A stretch of DNA of 64,000 nucleotides from Moorena bouillonii PNG (GTDB taxonomy: Bacteria; Cyanobacteriota; Cyanobacteriia; Cyanobacteriales; Coleofasciculaceae). Position 1 is the first letter of the stretch. Each line of letters begins with the position of its first letter. Where the stretch lies: contig NZ_MKZS01000001.1 of assembly GCF_001942495.1 (NCBI RefSeq), positions 7,862,802-7,926,801 on the forward strand, given 5' to 3'. Of the stretch, positions 54,647 to 63,681 are shown in pieces. The position numbers were made by a program, and so were the translations under genes. Under the pieces are notes generated by a model. That model was given only the letters and a program-made list of their open reading frames with translations, was not told the DNA's origin and made no database searches.

Positions 54647-54847
54647 ATAGCATTTTGATTTGAGTTGTAAACATACTTCCTTAGAGCTGATTCGTAAACT
54701 CGCACTAAACCTTGTAGGATAAGGCTTGCGCTAAAATAGAACAATTGAACTATTTAATACCGAAAAGACAATCATAGCAAGGCTTTCAGACTTCTTAAGA
54801 TTTACTTGACGAATCAGCTCTAAGGGGGCCTTGCCCCAAACCAACTA

Positions 54848-55096
54848 TCAGCTGATATGGCTGAGAAAGGTACCGAGTAAATTCCAGAATCTTTTCCCTA
54901 GCCAAGCTGATAAAACTCCACAGTAAATGGAGAAGCCTATGCTTAAAAGCATTATTGTATTCAAAGATATCTCTACATGCCAAAGCCATCGATAGATAGA
55001 CATGATAGCGATGCCCACCAGTAATCCGGCAGCCGCACCTGCTGCCGCCTGAGTTAATACTTGTCTTGCAGTAGGTTGAGTCGTTTCTGTTTCCAT
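54848..55096 (-). CDS. Small two-helix membrane protein
   Basis: An 82-residue protein with a polar N-terminus (METETTQPTARQVLTQAAAG), a first hydrophobic helix with small residues (AAAGLLVGIAIMSIYRWLW) and a second (IMLLSIGFSIYCGVLSAWLG). It looks like a conserved cyanobacterial membrane hypothetical. An AGCCTCT/GAGG-containing leader precedes the start. No partner gene is evident. Confidence 0.65.
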   Translation of the reverse strand: METETTQPTARQVLTQAAAGAAAGLLVGIAIMSIYRWLWHVEISLNTIMLLSIGFSIYCGVLSAWLGKRFWNLLGTFLSHIS

Positions 55097-55176
55097 AACT
55101 AGAGGCTCCTCGTTAGTATCGTTAGCAATTTTGCACGGGACACACAGCAGTGTGCCCCCAATCTCAATCTATTAAA

Positions 55177-55765
55177 TTAATTCACCTTGGATGCAATCAA
55201 TTCCTGACCCGCTTGATAAAGTGTTAGTCCGTTAACCGTTTCATCTGCTGAGAAATTGAATTGAATCGTGATATCTGCAACCTGAGCCAAGAATTTAGTT
55301 TCTGGCAAAATTCATCCCACACTCATGCTGCGCATTGAGATGTGGGATAAATTTTCCACAGAGTCTTTCACAAAAGACCAATCGATGTGTTATACTCATA
55401 ATACTGACTTTCAAAGCCGTTCGCGTAGCGTGGCCAAAGGCCATAAATGCTGGAAAGTTGGTCAAACATTATTAAACAAAAGACCAAAAAAACAGAGCGG
55501 CAGGGCAGTCCGTTCTTAAAGCCCAGCGCCTCCTAAGCAATAGCTGGATTGGCTGGGAAGCCCACACTGAACTCAAAGAGTCAGTGTGGGAGCTGTCACT
55601 TTCTGAAACAGGGTAAAGGGTAAACGCTTCCTGCCCTGTGGCTTGGGCGAGTAGTTGTTGTTCCTCGACTCGAATAGCGATCTCCATATTAGGGAGTAAT
55701 TGGTAGGTTCCCAAATAGCGGTTGTAAATTGCTGGGTCAAGTTCAACAATCTCAGGCTCACCGGA
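55177..55765 (-). pseudogene. Serine-hydrolase (beta-lactamase family) C-terminal remnant split by a miniature transposable element
   Basis: Reading away from the S9 peptidase stop, the reverse strand gives EPEIVELDPAIYNRYLGTYQ, QQLLAQATGQEAFTLYPVSE and SD, typical of the tail of beta-lactamase-family hydrolases. About 280 nt later it gives LPETKFLAQVADITIQFNFS, NGLTLYQAGQELIASKVN and TAA, the expected continuation. The catalytic N-terminal domain is absent. The two parts flank the element at 55,308-55,590. Confidence 0.8.
55308..55590. mobile_element. Miniature IS200/IS605-like (palindrome-associated) element
   Basis: The left end carries a hairpin at 55,315-55,347 (TCCCACACTCATGC / GCATTGAGATGTGGGA, one bulge). 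The right end carries one at 55,561-55,590 (CCCACACTGAACTC, AAA, GAGTCAGTGTGGG). IS200/IS605 elements end in such subterminal hairpins rather than terminal inverted repeats. The inside has a short stretch like the 3' part of a TnpB gene (GGCAGGGCAGTCCGTTCTTA) but no TnpA or TnpB. It interrupts a serine-hydrolase remnant exactly between SESD and LPETKF. A HIP-type repeat (55,418-55,443) lies within it. Confidence 0.7.
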
Positions 55766-57817
55766 TTAATTAACTGTGACAGTGTCAATATCAACAGTTA
55801 ATTTGTCTAGTTGAGCCTGTACCTCTGAAGACATCTCAGCCTGGTAACGTCCGCCTAAATGTTCAGCTAAAAACTTCTCTAATGCAGCTGTCATGGCCAG
55901 TGAGTTGATCTCCTTACGGAAACCATGGCCTTCATCCGGGGCAATCAGATATTCCACGGGTCGGCCTAAATCTCGTAATGCGGCCACAATTTGGTCTGAC
56001 TCCGCTTGCTTAACTCGGGGATCGTTGGCTCCCTGAACCACCATCAGCGGGGCCTGAATTTGGTCGGCGGAAAACAGGGGTGACTGGGCTTCTAGACGGG
56101 TGCGATCGCTCGGATCATCTGGATCTCCCAGCCGCAGAGCAAAGGTAGCCTTCATCGATTCCCAATAGGGGGGAATTGACTTGAGCAAGGTAATCAGGTT
56201 CGATGGCCCCACATTGGATACGCCAACGGCATAGATATCTGGTGTAAATGCCAAACCAGCTAGGGTGGCATAGCCTCCATAGGAGCCACCAAAAATTCCC
56301 ACACGCTCGGGATCGGCAATCCCTGCATCAATCAGATACTGCACGCCATCCGTCAGGTCATGCTGCATCGCACCCGTGCCCCATTCGTTGTTACCGGCAT
56401 TGAGAAAGGCTTTACCATAGCCAGTAGACCCTCTAAAGTTGGGTTGGAGAACGGCGTAACCGCGATTAGCGAGAAACTGGGTAAACGGCCTGTACCCCCA
56501 CATATCTCGTCCCCAAGGTCCACCGTGGGGCATGACAATCACCGGTAGCTTGACTGGGTTTACCCCCTGGGGCAGGGTCAGATAGGCTGGAATCTCTAGA
56601 CCATCACGGGCTGTATAGCGGATCGGCTGCATGGTGGCCAAATGTTGCCTGGGCAGCTCTGGCCGATCATCGTAGAGTTTTTCCAGGGTTTGAGTACTAC
56701 GATCAAATAGATAAGTAGACCCAGGATTCACATCGCTCCGGGTTCTAATCAACGCAAAGCGATCATCGATAGTAAGGGATTGCAACACAATATCAACGTC
56801 GGGCAGCTGTTGTTTCAGAAAGGCTAGATCAGCCGCTATCTTGTCGTTTTGAGGATAGATGCGGATGCGATCGCCAACATAGGAGGTAGCAATCAACTCA
56901 TCAGTCGCTTCTGAAAACACTGCACGGCCAAAATCCACCTGGTTTTCAGGATCAACTTCCACGACCTGACTCTGCTGGCTTTCGAGATTAAGCAGCTTTA
57001 ACTGCATTAAATTCCCATCCCGATTGCTGATCAGATACACCCGTTGGCCATCTTTATGAAAGCGAATGGGGACACAGGTTTCTTCAATTCGACAGGTGTA
57101 AACAGGTGTTAATCCATCTTTTTGCACCGCCAGAATCTCATGCCCCCCTTCCAGGGTTTGGCGATAGCCGATGCGCACATTACCGTCTAAATCGGTTGTC
57201 CAGAGGGCAATATTCTCGTCATTTTGAATCAGCAGCGTCCGCTCGCCTGTTGTCAAATCCAAACGATAGACATCATGAAACTGGGGATTGCGCTCGTTAA
57301 GACCGATAATGATGTGGTTGGGAGTCCGTTTAGGAACGCTATAGATCATGGCCGTAATCCCCTCTACAGGGGTTAAATCGCGGGTTACCGGGCTAGTCTC
57401 ACCTAAAGATTTAGCTTCAACCGCATAAATGTGAAAATTCTCATTGCCCCCTTTATCCTGGGCGTAGAGAATGTAACGACCATCGGCGCTCCAAAAGTAA
57501 ATTATAATTGGGCTTTCAGCATCAGCCGTGACTGGACGAGCAGCTTCCATCGGTTCATCGATGCCCTTAACCCACACATTGATCACGCCATCTAGAGGTT
57601 TTTGAAAGGCCAGAAACTTACCGTCGGGGGAAAGCTGGGCACCCGTAATCTCTGGATCGCCAAAGAATAGTTCCCGCTGAAGTAACGGTGCTAGAGCGGT
57701 CTGACTTTCAGCAGCGCTAGCAGTTTTTGCCGTTAGGGGCAGCGGTGGATTGCCAAGGCTAAAACCCATCAAACTAATAGAAATCATCAAACCTGCACCA
57801 AATTGAAATTGTTTCAT
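55766..57817 (-). CDS. S9-family peptidase (prolyl oligopeptidase/acylaminoacyl peptidase type), exported
   Basis: A 683-residue enzyme with an N-terminal signal peptide (MISISLMGFSLGNPPLPLTA), a beta-propeller region (~50-400, repeats such as DGKFLAFQKP and ADGRYILYAQDKGGNENFHI) and a C-terminal alpha/beta-hydrolase. The nucleophile is the serine in GIFGGSYGGYATLAGL, the acid lies in VVQGANDPRVKQ and the histidine in APDEGHGFRKE. It should cleave peptides from their N-terminal side in the periplasm. It is divergent from a two-component pair, which may control it. A dead serine-hydrolase gene follows downstream. Confidence 0.93.
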   Translation of the reverse strand: MKQFQFGAGLMISISLMGFSLGNPPLPLTAKTASAAESQTALAPLLQRELFFGDPEITGAQLSPDGKFLAFQKPLDGVINVWVKGIDEPMEAARPVTADAESPIIIYFWSADGRYILYAQDKGGNENFHIYAVEAKSLGETSPVTRDLTPVEGITAMIYSVPKRTPNHIIIGLNERNPQFHDVYRLDLTTGERTLLIQNDENIALWTTDLDGNVRIGYRQTLEGGHEILAVQKDGLTPVYTCRIEETCVPIRFHKDGQRVYLISNRDGNLMQLKLLNLESQQSQVVEVDPENQVDFGRAVFSEATDELIATSYVGDRIRIYPQNDKIAADLAFLKQQLPDVDIVLQSLTIDDRFALIRTRSDVNPGSTYLFDRSTQTLEKLYDDRPELPRQHLATMQPIRYTARDGLEIPAYLTLPQGVNPVKLPVIVMPHGGPWGRDMWGYRPFTQFLANRGYAVLQPNFRGSTGYGKAFLNAGNNEWGTGAMQHDLTDGVQYLIDAGIADPERVGIFGGSYGGYATLAGLAFTPDIYAVGVSNVGPSNLITLLKSIPPYWESMKATFALRLGDPDDPSDRTRLEAQSPLFSADQIQAPLMVVQGANDPRVKQAESDQIVAALRDLGRPVEYLIAPDEGHGFRKEINSLAMTAALEKFLAEHLGGRYQAEMSSEVQAQLDKLTVDIDTVTVN

Positions 57818-57978
57818 AACAAACCGTATCCTCTGAAGAGTTGCTTATAATTCAATATTAAACAGGCCATTTCAAACTGACTATAGCGAAAGGTCATATG
57901 GATACATGACGTTTGTCATGGAAATTTATCCATAAGTTTCATAAGCTGTAGAAGCAGTCATAAACATTGGGTAAGCTG

Positions 57979-59220
57979 ATGTCAGCTCGGACAACTCCTC
58001 AGGTTTCCACCATTAATCCTTCAATTCCCAAAATCCTGCGCTATGTGGAATGGGCATTCTTAGTCATGGTGACCCTGAGACTGATTTTTCTCATCCTGAA
58101 TAAATCATTGCCCTATGAGGCCAATAACAGTGACTATCTAGTCTTCTGCGTATTAGGAGTTTTGGCCATTCTGAGCTTTTTCTTTCCAATTCGTCGCCCC
58201 ATGTGGCAGCGACGAGCCTATATCTTTGCCGAAATTGCCTGTCTGTTACTGACACGTATCTTTAGTCAGGTGGGTTTGGATCTCTTTCTCTTTCTATACT
58301 TAGCCAAAAGCTGTTTTCTGTTGCGTCGTCGGGACGTGATCATCACGGTTGTTTTAGCCGGTATTGCCTGGCATATAGGTTTTGCGTGGCAGTTTATGAA
58401 TGGTTTTCTAACTGATCTCTCAAACCCAATTGAAGAGCAGAAAGCTCTTTTTGAAGAGCGAGTAAAAATGATCCAAGAGGCTCCCCAAGTATTGCTTGCA
58501 GATATGATTTTCAATAACCTTGTACTCTATATTTCTATGAGCATACTGATTCTTCTGCTCTGTTTAACCTTAGTAGCTGAGTACAGGAGTCGTCAGCAAG
58601 CAATCGCCTTGACTCAGGAAGTTGAATTGCTAGCCGCAGATTTAGAACGCACCCGCATTGCTCGCGATATTCATGATTCATTGGGGCATACTTTGACCTC
58701 CCTTGATGTGCAGCTAGAATTAGCACAACGACTCTACGAACGAAACTCTAATAAGCTTCAAGCAGCGTTAGAGACGGCCAAACTGCTGGCCAGCCAATCC
58801 TTACAAGAAGTGCGTCGGGCAGTGACCACCATGCGAGAAGAGACCTTTGATCTCAATAAGGCGCTGCCACAGCTGCTGGAATCTTTTACATCCAACCCCT
58901 CCATAACGGTTAAAAGCAAAATAGATTTGCCCCAGCTGCCGTTACAAACCAATCATCAGCTTTACTGTGTGGTTAAGGAAGGATTAGAAAATATCCGCAA
59001 ACACAGTCAAGCCCAGGTTATTCACCTCCGGGGATATGCTTCTGCTGATGCGGTTATCCTTGAACTAAAGGACGACGGTATTGGCTTTGATATTGCTAAA
59101 CCCACCCAGGGTTTTGGCCTCAGGGGTATGCAGGAGAGAGTTCAGCTGATAGGCGGATCGATACAATTAGATAGCACACCGGGACAAGGCACCTGTATTC
59201 AGATTAGGATACCACGATGA
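57979..59220 (+). CDS. NarL-type sensor histidine kinase (HisKA_3)
   Basis: A 413-residue membrane kinase. Six hydrophobic segments occupy residues ~15-200. A short linker leads to the HisKA_3 dimerisation domain with the phospho-acceptor histidine in RTRIARDIHDSLGHTLTSLD, then a HATPase_c domain (VKEGLENIRKHSQAQ, DDGIGFD, GFGLRGMQERV). I chose the ATG at 57979; a TTG at 57967 is less likely. Its stop overlaps the regulator start by 4 nt. The signal is unknown; the membrane-embedded sensor suggests a membrane or envelope cue. Confidence 0.93.
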   Translation: MSARTTPQVSTINPSIPKILRYVEWAFLVMVTLRLIFLILNKSLPYEANNSDYLVFCVLGVLAILSFFFPIRRPMWQRRAYIFAEIACLLLTRIFSQVGLDLFLFLYLAKSCFLLRRRDVIITVVLAGIAWHIGFAWQFMNGFLTDLSNPIEEQKALFEERVKMIQEAPQVLLADMIFNNLVLYISMSILILLLCLTLVAEYRSRQQAIALTQEVELLAADLERTRIARDIHDSLGHTLTSLDVQLELAQRLYERNSNKLQAALETAKLLASQSLQEVRRAVTTMREETFDLNKALPQLLESFTSNPSITVKSKIDLPQLPLQTNHQLYCVVKEGLENIRKHSQAQVIHLRGYASADAVILELKDDGIGFDIAKPTQGFGLRGMQERVQLIGGSIQLDSTPGQGTCIQIRIPR

Positions 59221-59852
59221 TTCGACTTCTATTGGCTGATGATCAACCCATCTTTCGTCAGGGACTGGCGGCACTGTTGTCCCTGGAGGATGATCTCGAG
59301 GTGGTGGGTGAAGCCAATCACGGTGAAGAAGCCATTGCCCTCACCCAGAGGTTACAGCCTGATATTATCTTGATGGATGTGCGGATGCCCATCTGCGATG
59401 GTGTGCAAGCAACCCGAGAAATCCATACCCGCTACCCCTGGATTCGGATTCTAGTCTTAACCACCTTTGACAATGATGACTATGTGTTCCAGTCTCTTCA
59501 GGCTGGGGCCTTGGGATATTTGCTTAAAAGCACTCCAGCCCCTAAGGTGGCAGCGGCCATTCGCAGTTTGCATCAGGGATACAGCCAATTAGGTCCTACC
59601 ATCGCTCCGAAGGTGTTTTCTCAACTGAATAATACCCAACCTGAACGGGAAAAAACAGATTATCATGCTCAATTCAATCAGCGGGAACTAGAGATCCTGA
59701 AGCTGTTGGGACAAGGTAAAAGCAATCGAGAAATTGCAGCCGCCCTTAATCTGACCGAAGGCACGATTAAAAATCATCTAACTAATATTTTCTGTGAGTT
59801 GGATGTTCGCGATCGCACTCAGGCTGCCCTCTGGGCCTATCAGAATCTTTAA
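59217..59852 (+). CDS. NarL/FixJ-family response regulator
   Basis: A 211-residue regulator. The receiver domain has LLLADDQPIF, the phosphorylated Asp in IILMDVRMPICDG and conserved LTTFDNDDYV. The C-terminal LuxR-type helix-turn-helix reads NQRELEILKLLGQGKSNREI and LTEGTIKNHLTNIF. ATGA overlap with the kinase gene shows a translationally coupled operon. The divergent S9 peptidase is the nearest candidate target. The last HIP1 site of the window lies near its 3' end. Confidence 0.95.
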   Translation: MIRLLLADDQPIFRQGLAALLSLEDDLEVVGEANHGEEAIALTQRLQPDIILMDVRMPICDGVQATREIHTRYPWIRILVLTTFDNDDYVFQSLQAGALGYLLKSTPAPKVAAAIRSLHQGYSQLGPTIAPKVFSQLNNTQPEREKTDYHAQFNQRELEILKLLGQGKSNREIAAALNLTEGTIKNHLTNIFCELDVRDRTQAALWAYQNL

Positions 59853-59966
59853 TGTGCATGATATTAAACTATTTTATCACTATTTTATCTGGTAAATCAT
59901 CATAGCAGAGCTTTTTTGGGAAAAACTAAACTGCCAGAAGCAAACCACCGGAGGATTACCTGAGTT
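59853..59966. other. Junction between cyanobacterial and foreign-looking sequence
   Basis: The transporter homology reading from the right stops near 59,967, after LQGILLLIA. To the left is AT-rich sequence trailing the response-regulator gene. From here to the end no HIP1 octamer and none of the STRR families used on the left occur. Confidence 0.6.
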
Positions 59967-60548
59967 CGCAATCAGGAGCAAAATACCCTGGAGTACATCA
60001 CTATACATGATGGCCTTTAATCCTCCTACCTCACTGTAAACCAGCATAATCACAACCATAATAACTGCCCAGGCCCACATCGGAATAGCTTCGGGAAAGG
60101 CTGCATGAAAAAAAGTAGCGACTCCCCTGATTTGAATAGCGACATACGGTACGAGAAAGATAAAGGCTCCTCCGAAGGCTACGATTCCAGCCATTTTTGA
60201 TTGATAGGCATTTTGTAAAAAGCCTGCCATACCCAGATATTCTGTTGAACGGGCACGTTTCCTCAATTCAAAGCCCAGCCAAACGATCCCAAATACCATG
60301 ACAGCATCTGAAATCATGAGGAATATCCAGGCTCCTACTCCATGTTGTCGGAAAAAATCCGGCATTCCTAATAAAGTAAAGGTGCTGAATAAGGTCGCTG
60401 CGAAAGTGAAAAACCCCAGAACCGCACCAATGCTGGAACCTGCCATGAGGTATTCTTTTGAACTTTTTTCCTGACTTCTACTTCTGACAGCCAGCAGGAC
60501 AAGTATCCCGATATAAATGGCACCTATGATGCCTAGTGTTAGTAGCAT
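59967..60548 (-). pseudogene. Sodium:solute symporter (SSS family), truncated at the junction
   Basis: The frame starts at 60,548 with MLLTLGIIGAIYIGILVLLA, YLMAGSSIGAVLGFFTFAAT and SEVGGLKAIMYSDVLQGILL, all typical of SSS transporters (first five to six helices, ~194 residues). It then leaves the family at the junction and ends in an unrelated tail at 59,880. Full members have 13 or so helices and ~480-560 residues, so about 60% is missing. It lies 17 nt after a small membrane gene that usually accompanies such symporters. Confidence 0.85.
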
Positions 60549-60565
60549 GAGTTATTTTTTGAGGC

Positions 60566-60775
60566 TTATTTGTGATTGCTGGGATGTAAATGTGTAGCCA
60601 GCCAGGTGAGGCCAACCAATATTATGGATTGCAATATTCCGGTCCATAAGGTGTAGGGCATACCCATCCATGTGGGTTTCCAAATTCCATGAGGAGTGAT
60701 CAGTGGGGTAAAAGTAAGTAGCGCCACGATAAGAGCGGCGATGCAGCATAAGCTCCAGGCTAGTTTTTTATTCAT
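60566..60775 (-). CDS. Small membrane protein accompanying the symporter (DUF3311-like)
   Basis: A 69-residue protein with two hydrophobic helices (WSLCCIAALIVALLTFTPLI; LWTGILQSIILVGLTWLATH) separated by PHGIWKPTWMGMPY. Short proteins of this plan precede SSS symporter genes in many bacteria (DUF3311/DUF4212-like). The assignment is by plan and position only. Confidence 0.65.
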   Translation of the reverse strand: MNKKLAWSLCCIAALIVALLTFTPLITPHGIWKPTWMGMPYTLWTGILQSIILVGLTWLATHLHPSNHK

Positions 60776-60799
60776 GAGTAGTAGTTTTTGAGTTGTAAG

Positions 60800-60915
60800 G
60801 GGTTGAAGTGTTGTAGTGTTGTAGTGTTGTAGTGTTGAAGTGTTATAGTGTTGTAGGTTCTTTTGAGTAATAATTTACTGCAGAACTACAACACTTCCGA
60901 ACTATAACACACTTT
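60800..60915. repeat. GTAGTGTT-type octamer tract
   Basis: GTTGTAGTGTTGTAGTGTT units form a tract (60,805-60,855) facing CAGAACTACAACACTTCCGAACTATAACAC, so it can fold as a loose hairpin. This repeat type is not seen in the cyanobacterial part of the window. Confidence 0.8.
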
Positions 60916-60922
60916 GCTTATG

Positions 60923-61687
60923 TCATAACCTGCCCATCTCCAATCCTCCATCTACCATAATGACTTGTCCGGTAGAGTAGGGGAAATTTCCTCCAAGCAA
61001 AGAAGCCACAGCTTTTCCAACATCTTCTGGCAGCCCCCACCTTTCCTGCACGGCCAATCCCTCTTCTAATAGCAGCTTGTCATACTTTTGCTTAACAGCC
61101 GCAGTCATATCAGTTTTTATTACTCCAGGTCTGACTTCATATACCATGATATTTTCCTTTGCCAGACGGGCTGCAAACAATTGACTCATCATGGCCATAC
61201 CTGCTTTGGAAATACAATACTGCCCTCTGTTTACTGAAACCATGGTGGCAGATACGGAAGACATGTTTACGATATACCGGAGACTATCATTTCCCTGCTT
61301 CAGCATCTCCTTTGCAACCAATTGAGAAAGAAAAAAAGATCCCTTGAGGTTGATGTTCAGCACCCGGTCAAAACTTTCCTCGCTCATATCAAGCAGGTCC
61401 TTTCTTTCTTTAGGGGCTACTCCTGCATTGTTTACGAGGGCATCTATCCTGCCCCATTGATCCAGGCATTTTTGAAGGATAGCCTGCCGATCCTCTTGTT
61501 CTCCCACATTCCCCTGACAGTAAACAACTTCAACCTGATATTTCCTCAAATCCTCAAGCAGTCCAGATACGGCAGATTCATCTCTCATTCCATTGATAGC
61601 CAGATTCCAACCTGCTTCAGCCAGAGATCTGGCTATGCCTAAACCAATCCCTCTGCTTCCTCCTGTTATGAGTGCTACTTTATTCAT
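60923..61687 (-). CDS. Short-chain dehydrogenase/reductase
   Basis: A 254-residue SDR. NAD(P) binding TGGSRGIGLGIA, structural NNAG (LVNNAGVAPKE), catalytic Ser in VNMSSVSATMV, and YCISK (Tyr/Lys) are all present. I chose the ATG at 61687, which overlaps the upstream oxidoreductase stop by 4 nt (ATGA). In this operon it probably reduces or oxidises a sugar acid intermediate. Annotators may call it 3-oxoacyl-ACP reductase by similarity only. Confidence 0.92.
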   Translation of the reverse strand: MNKVALITGGSRGIGLGIARSLAEAGWNLAINGMRDESAVSGLLEDLRKYQVEVVYCQGNVGEQEDRQAILQKCLDQWGRIDALVNNAGVAPKERKDLLDMSEESFDRVLNINLKGSFFLSQLVAKEMLKQGNDSLRYIVNMSSVSATMVSVNRGQYCISKAGMAMMSQLFAARLAKENIMVYEVRPGVIKTDMTAAVKQKYDKLLLEEGLAVQERWGLPEDVGKAVASLLGGNFPYSTGQVIMVDGGLEMGRL

Positions 61688-62835
61688 ACCGTTAGTTCTT
61701 CTAGGTCTACCCAGGCTCTCTTTTCCCAACTTTCAATTCCTTTCTCTGCCAACTGAATGCCCTTGGCTCCCTCAAGAAGATCGTAGGCGAAACTTCCTCC
61801 CTGGTGAATATATTTCAGGAACATTTCCCATTGTACCTTAAATGCATTGTCATATGCTTCCTGTTGAGGAACTTTGCTCCAGTCTTCATAGAAATTGATA
61901 GGTTGAGGAACATCAGGATTCCAGACAGGTTTTGGGGTATTTCCATAATGCTGTATATAACATTCCCTCAGCCCCGCTACAGCTGATCCTTTGGTTCCAT
62001 CAACTTGCAGGGTCAACAAATCATCCCTTCTGACACGTACCGTCCAGGAGGAATTGAAATGGGCAATGATGTCTCCTTCCAGTTCGAAGGTAGCATAGGC
62101 AGCATCATCGGCTGTTGCTTTATAGGTATTACCATTTTCATCCACTCGCTCTGAAATATGGGTCGCTCCCATGCAGGAGACGGATTTCACCTTCCCGAAA
62201 ATATTATCCAGTACATATCTCCAATGGCAAAGCATATCCACTATGATACCCCCATCGTCTTCTTTTCGGTAATTCCAGGAAGGTCTATTTGCCGGTATAC
62301 TATCTCCTTCGAAAACCCAGTAGCCAAATTCCCCCCGCACGGACAGGATCTTTCCAAAGAATCCATTTTGGATCAAGCGCTGTATCTTCAATAGGCCCGG
62401 CAACCAGAGTTTATCCTGAACTACCCCATGTTTTATTCCTTTGGCTTCCGCCAGTCTATAAAGTTCAAGCGCTTCCTCCAGACTTGCTCCGGATGGCTTC
62501 TCACAATAAACATGTAAACCCGCGTCAATGGCTTTTTTTACCCCTTCAAATCTTCTGCCTGTTATTTGGGAATCGAAGTAAATCTGGTAAGCACCTTCCT
62601 TTAAAACTGCATCCAGATCTGTACTCCAGGCATCCATTCCGGAGATTTCGCAGAGGTGTTTGAGTTTATTCTCATTTCTGCCCACAAGGATGGCATAGGG
62701 CATGATGCATTCATTGGCATTTAATTTCACTCCCCCTTGTTCTCGAATCGCAACGATAGACCGGAGTAAATGCTGGTTGGTTCCCATGCGACCGGTAACC
62801 CCATTCATGATAATGCCTAGTTCATGTACTTTCAT
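61684..62835 (-). CDS. Gfo/Idh/MocA-family oxidoreductase
   Basis: A 383-residue sugar (acid) dehydrogenase. The N-terminal fold binds NAD(P) (LGIIMNGVTGRMGTNQHLLR, then DAGLHVYCEKPSGASLEEAL). HCxKP-equivalent CEKPSG and the C-terminal domain GGIIVDMLCHWRYVLDNIFG contain the catalytic His. The N-terminal GVTGRMG is unusual compared with GxGxxG. It lies second in the operon, 16 nt after the TIM-barrel gene. Substrate unknown. Confidence 0.9.
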   Translation of the reverse strand: MKVHELGIIMNGVTGRMGTNQHLLRSIVAIREQGGVKLNANECIMPYAILVGRNENKLKHLCEISGMDAWSTDLDAVLKEGAYQIYFDSQITGRRFEGVKKAIDAGLHVYCEKPSGASLEEALELYRLAEAKGIKHGVVQDKLWLPGLLKIQRLIQNGFFGKILSVRGEFGYWVFEGDSIPANRPSWNYRKEDDGGIIVDMLCHWRYVLDNIFGKVKSVSCMGATHISERVDENGNTYKATADDAAYATFELEGDIIAHFNSSWTVRVRRDDLLTLQVDGTKGSAVAGLRECYIQHYGNTPKPVWNPDVPQPINFYEDWSKVPQQEAYDNAFKVQWEMFLKYIHQGGSFAYDLLEGAKGIQLAEKGIESWEKRAWVDLEELTV

Positions 62836-62851
62836 ATTTATTAGCTATAAT

Positions 62852-63676
62852 TCAGGATTTTTGTTGATATGCTTCTATGATTTGTTTGAGAAAAGTTTTT
62901 TGGTCCATAGACCAATATTTGTTGCTAAAGATTTCAACTTCGTGAAATCCTTTAAAACCGGCTTCTTCTATCCAGCCTCTAATTTTTTGTAAAGGAATGC
63001 AGCCTTCGCCCATCAATCCTCTGTCATTCAACATATCTTCTGGCGGGTATTTCCAATCACAAATATGGTAGGCCAATAAATTTCCCTGTTTACCAGCTCT
63101 CAGAATTTCCTCCTTTAGATTCTCTTCCCACCAAAGATGATAGACATCAACCACTACTCCTGCATATTCATCTTTCAATCGCTCGGCCATATCATTGGCT
63201 TGCTTCAGGGTATTGATGGCAGAACGAGTATCTGCATACATAGGGTGCAGGGGTTCAATGCCTAATTTAACCTTATGTTCTCTGGCAAATGGAAGAAGAT
63301 GTTCTATGCCTGATTCAATTTGAGCACGAGACTCTTCGAGGCTTTGATCGGGTTCGGCCCCACAAACCAGAACCAGCAAGGGGGCGCCTACTGCAGCAGC
63401 TTCCTCAATCATTTGCTTATTATGGCTAATTGCTGCAGCTCTTTTTTCCGGGCTGGTCGAGGGGAAAAACCCTCCTCTTACATAGGAGACTACTTCAAGC
63501 TCATAAGATGCTATTAGTTCTCCCGCTTGCTGAGCCCCCATGTCTTCTATGGCATTTTGCCAAACACTGATTCCTTTTACTCCTTCTGCACTATATTCAT
63601 CCAATGCCTTTTCCAGAGACCAGGGCCTGGTAGTAATGGTATGGATGCAAAGTTTATCTAAATCTGGCTTATTCAT
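62852..63676 (-). CDS. Sugar phosphate isomerase/epimerase-like TIM barrel (AP endonuclease family 2 fold)
   Basis: A 274-residue protein. Metal ligands of the xylose-isomerase-like barrel are in KLGIEPLHPMY, VVDVYHLWWE and GFKGFHEVEIFS; the last Glu closes the site. The start ATG at 63676 (MNKPDLDKLCIHTITTRPWS) excludes a longer frame overlapping the upstream gene. Together with the oxidoreductases and glucuronyl hydrolase it fits uronate or unusual-sugar breakdown. Confidence 0.9.
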   Translation of the reverse strand: MNKPDLDKLCIHTITTRPWSLEKALDEYSAEGVKGISVWQNAIEDMGAQQAGELIASYELEVVSYVRGGFFPSTSPEKRAAAISHNKQMIEEAAAVGAPLLVLVCGAEPDQSLEESRAQIESGIEHLLPFAREHKVKLGIEPLHPMYADTRSAINTLKQANDMAERLKDEYAGVVVDVYHLWWEENLKEEILRAGKQGNLLAYHICDWKYPPEDMLNDRGLMGEGCIPLQKIRGWIEEAGFKGFHEVEIFSNKYWSMDQKTFLKQIIEAYQQKS

Positions 63677-63681
63677 GGCAT

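Noticed and set aside
55472..55794. Two overlapping reverse-strand frames downstream of the S9 peptidase taken as genes
   Set aside because: The supported reading is a serine-hydrolase tail fragment; these frames only partly follow it and run on into the miniature element.
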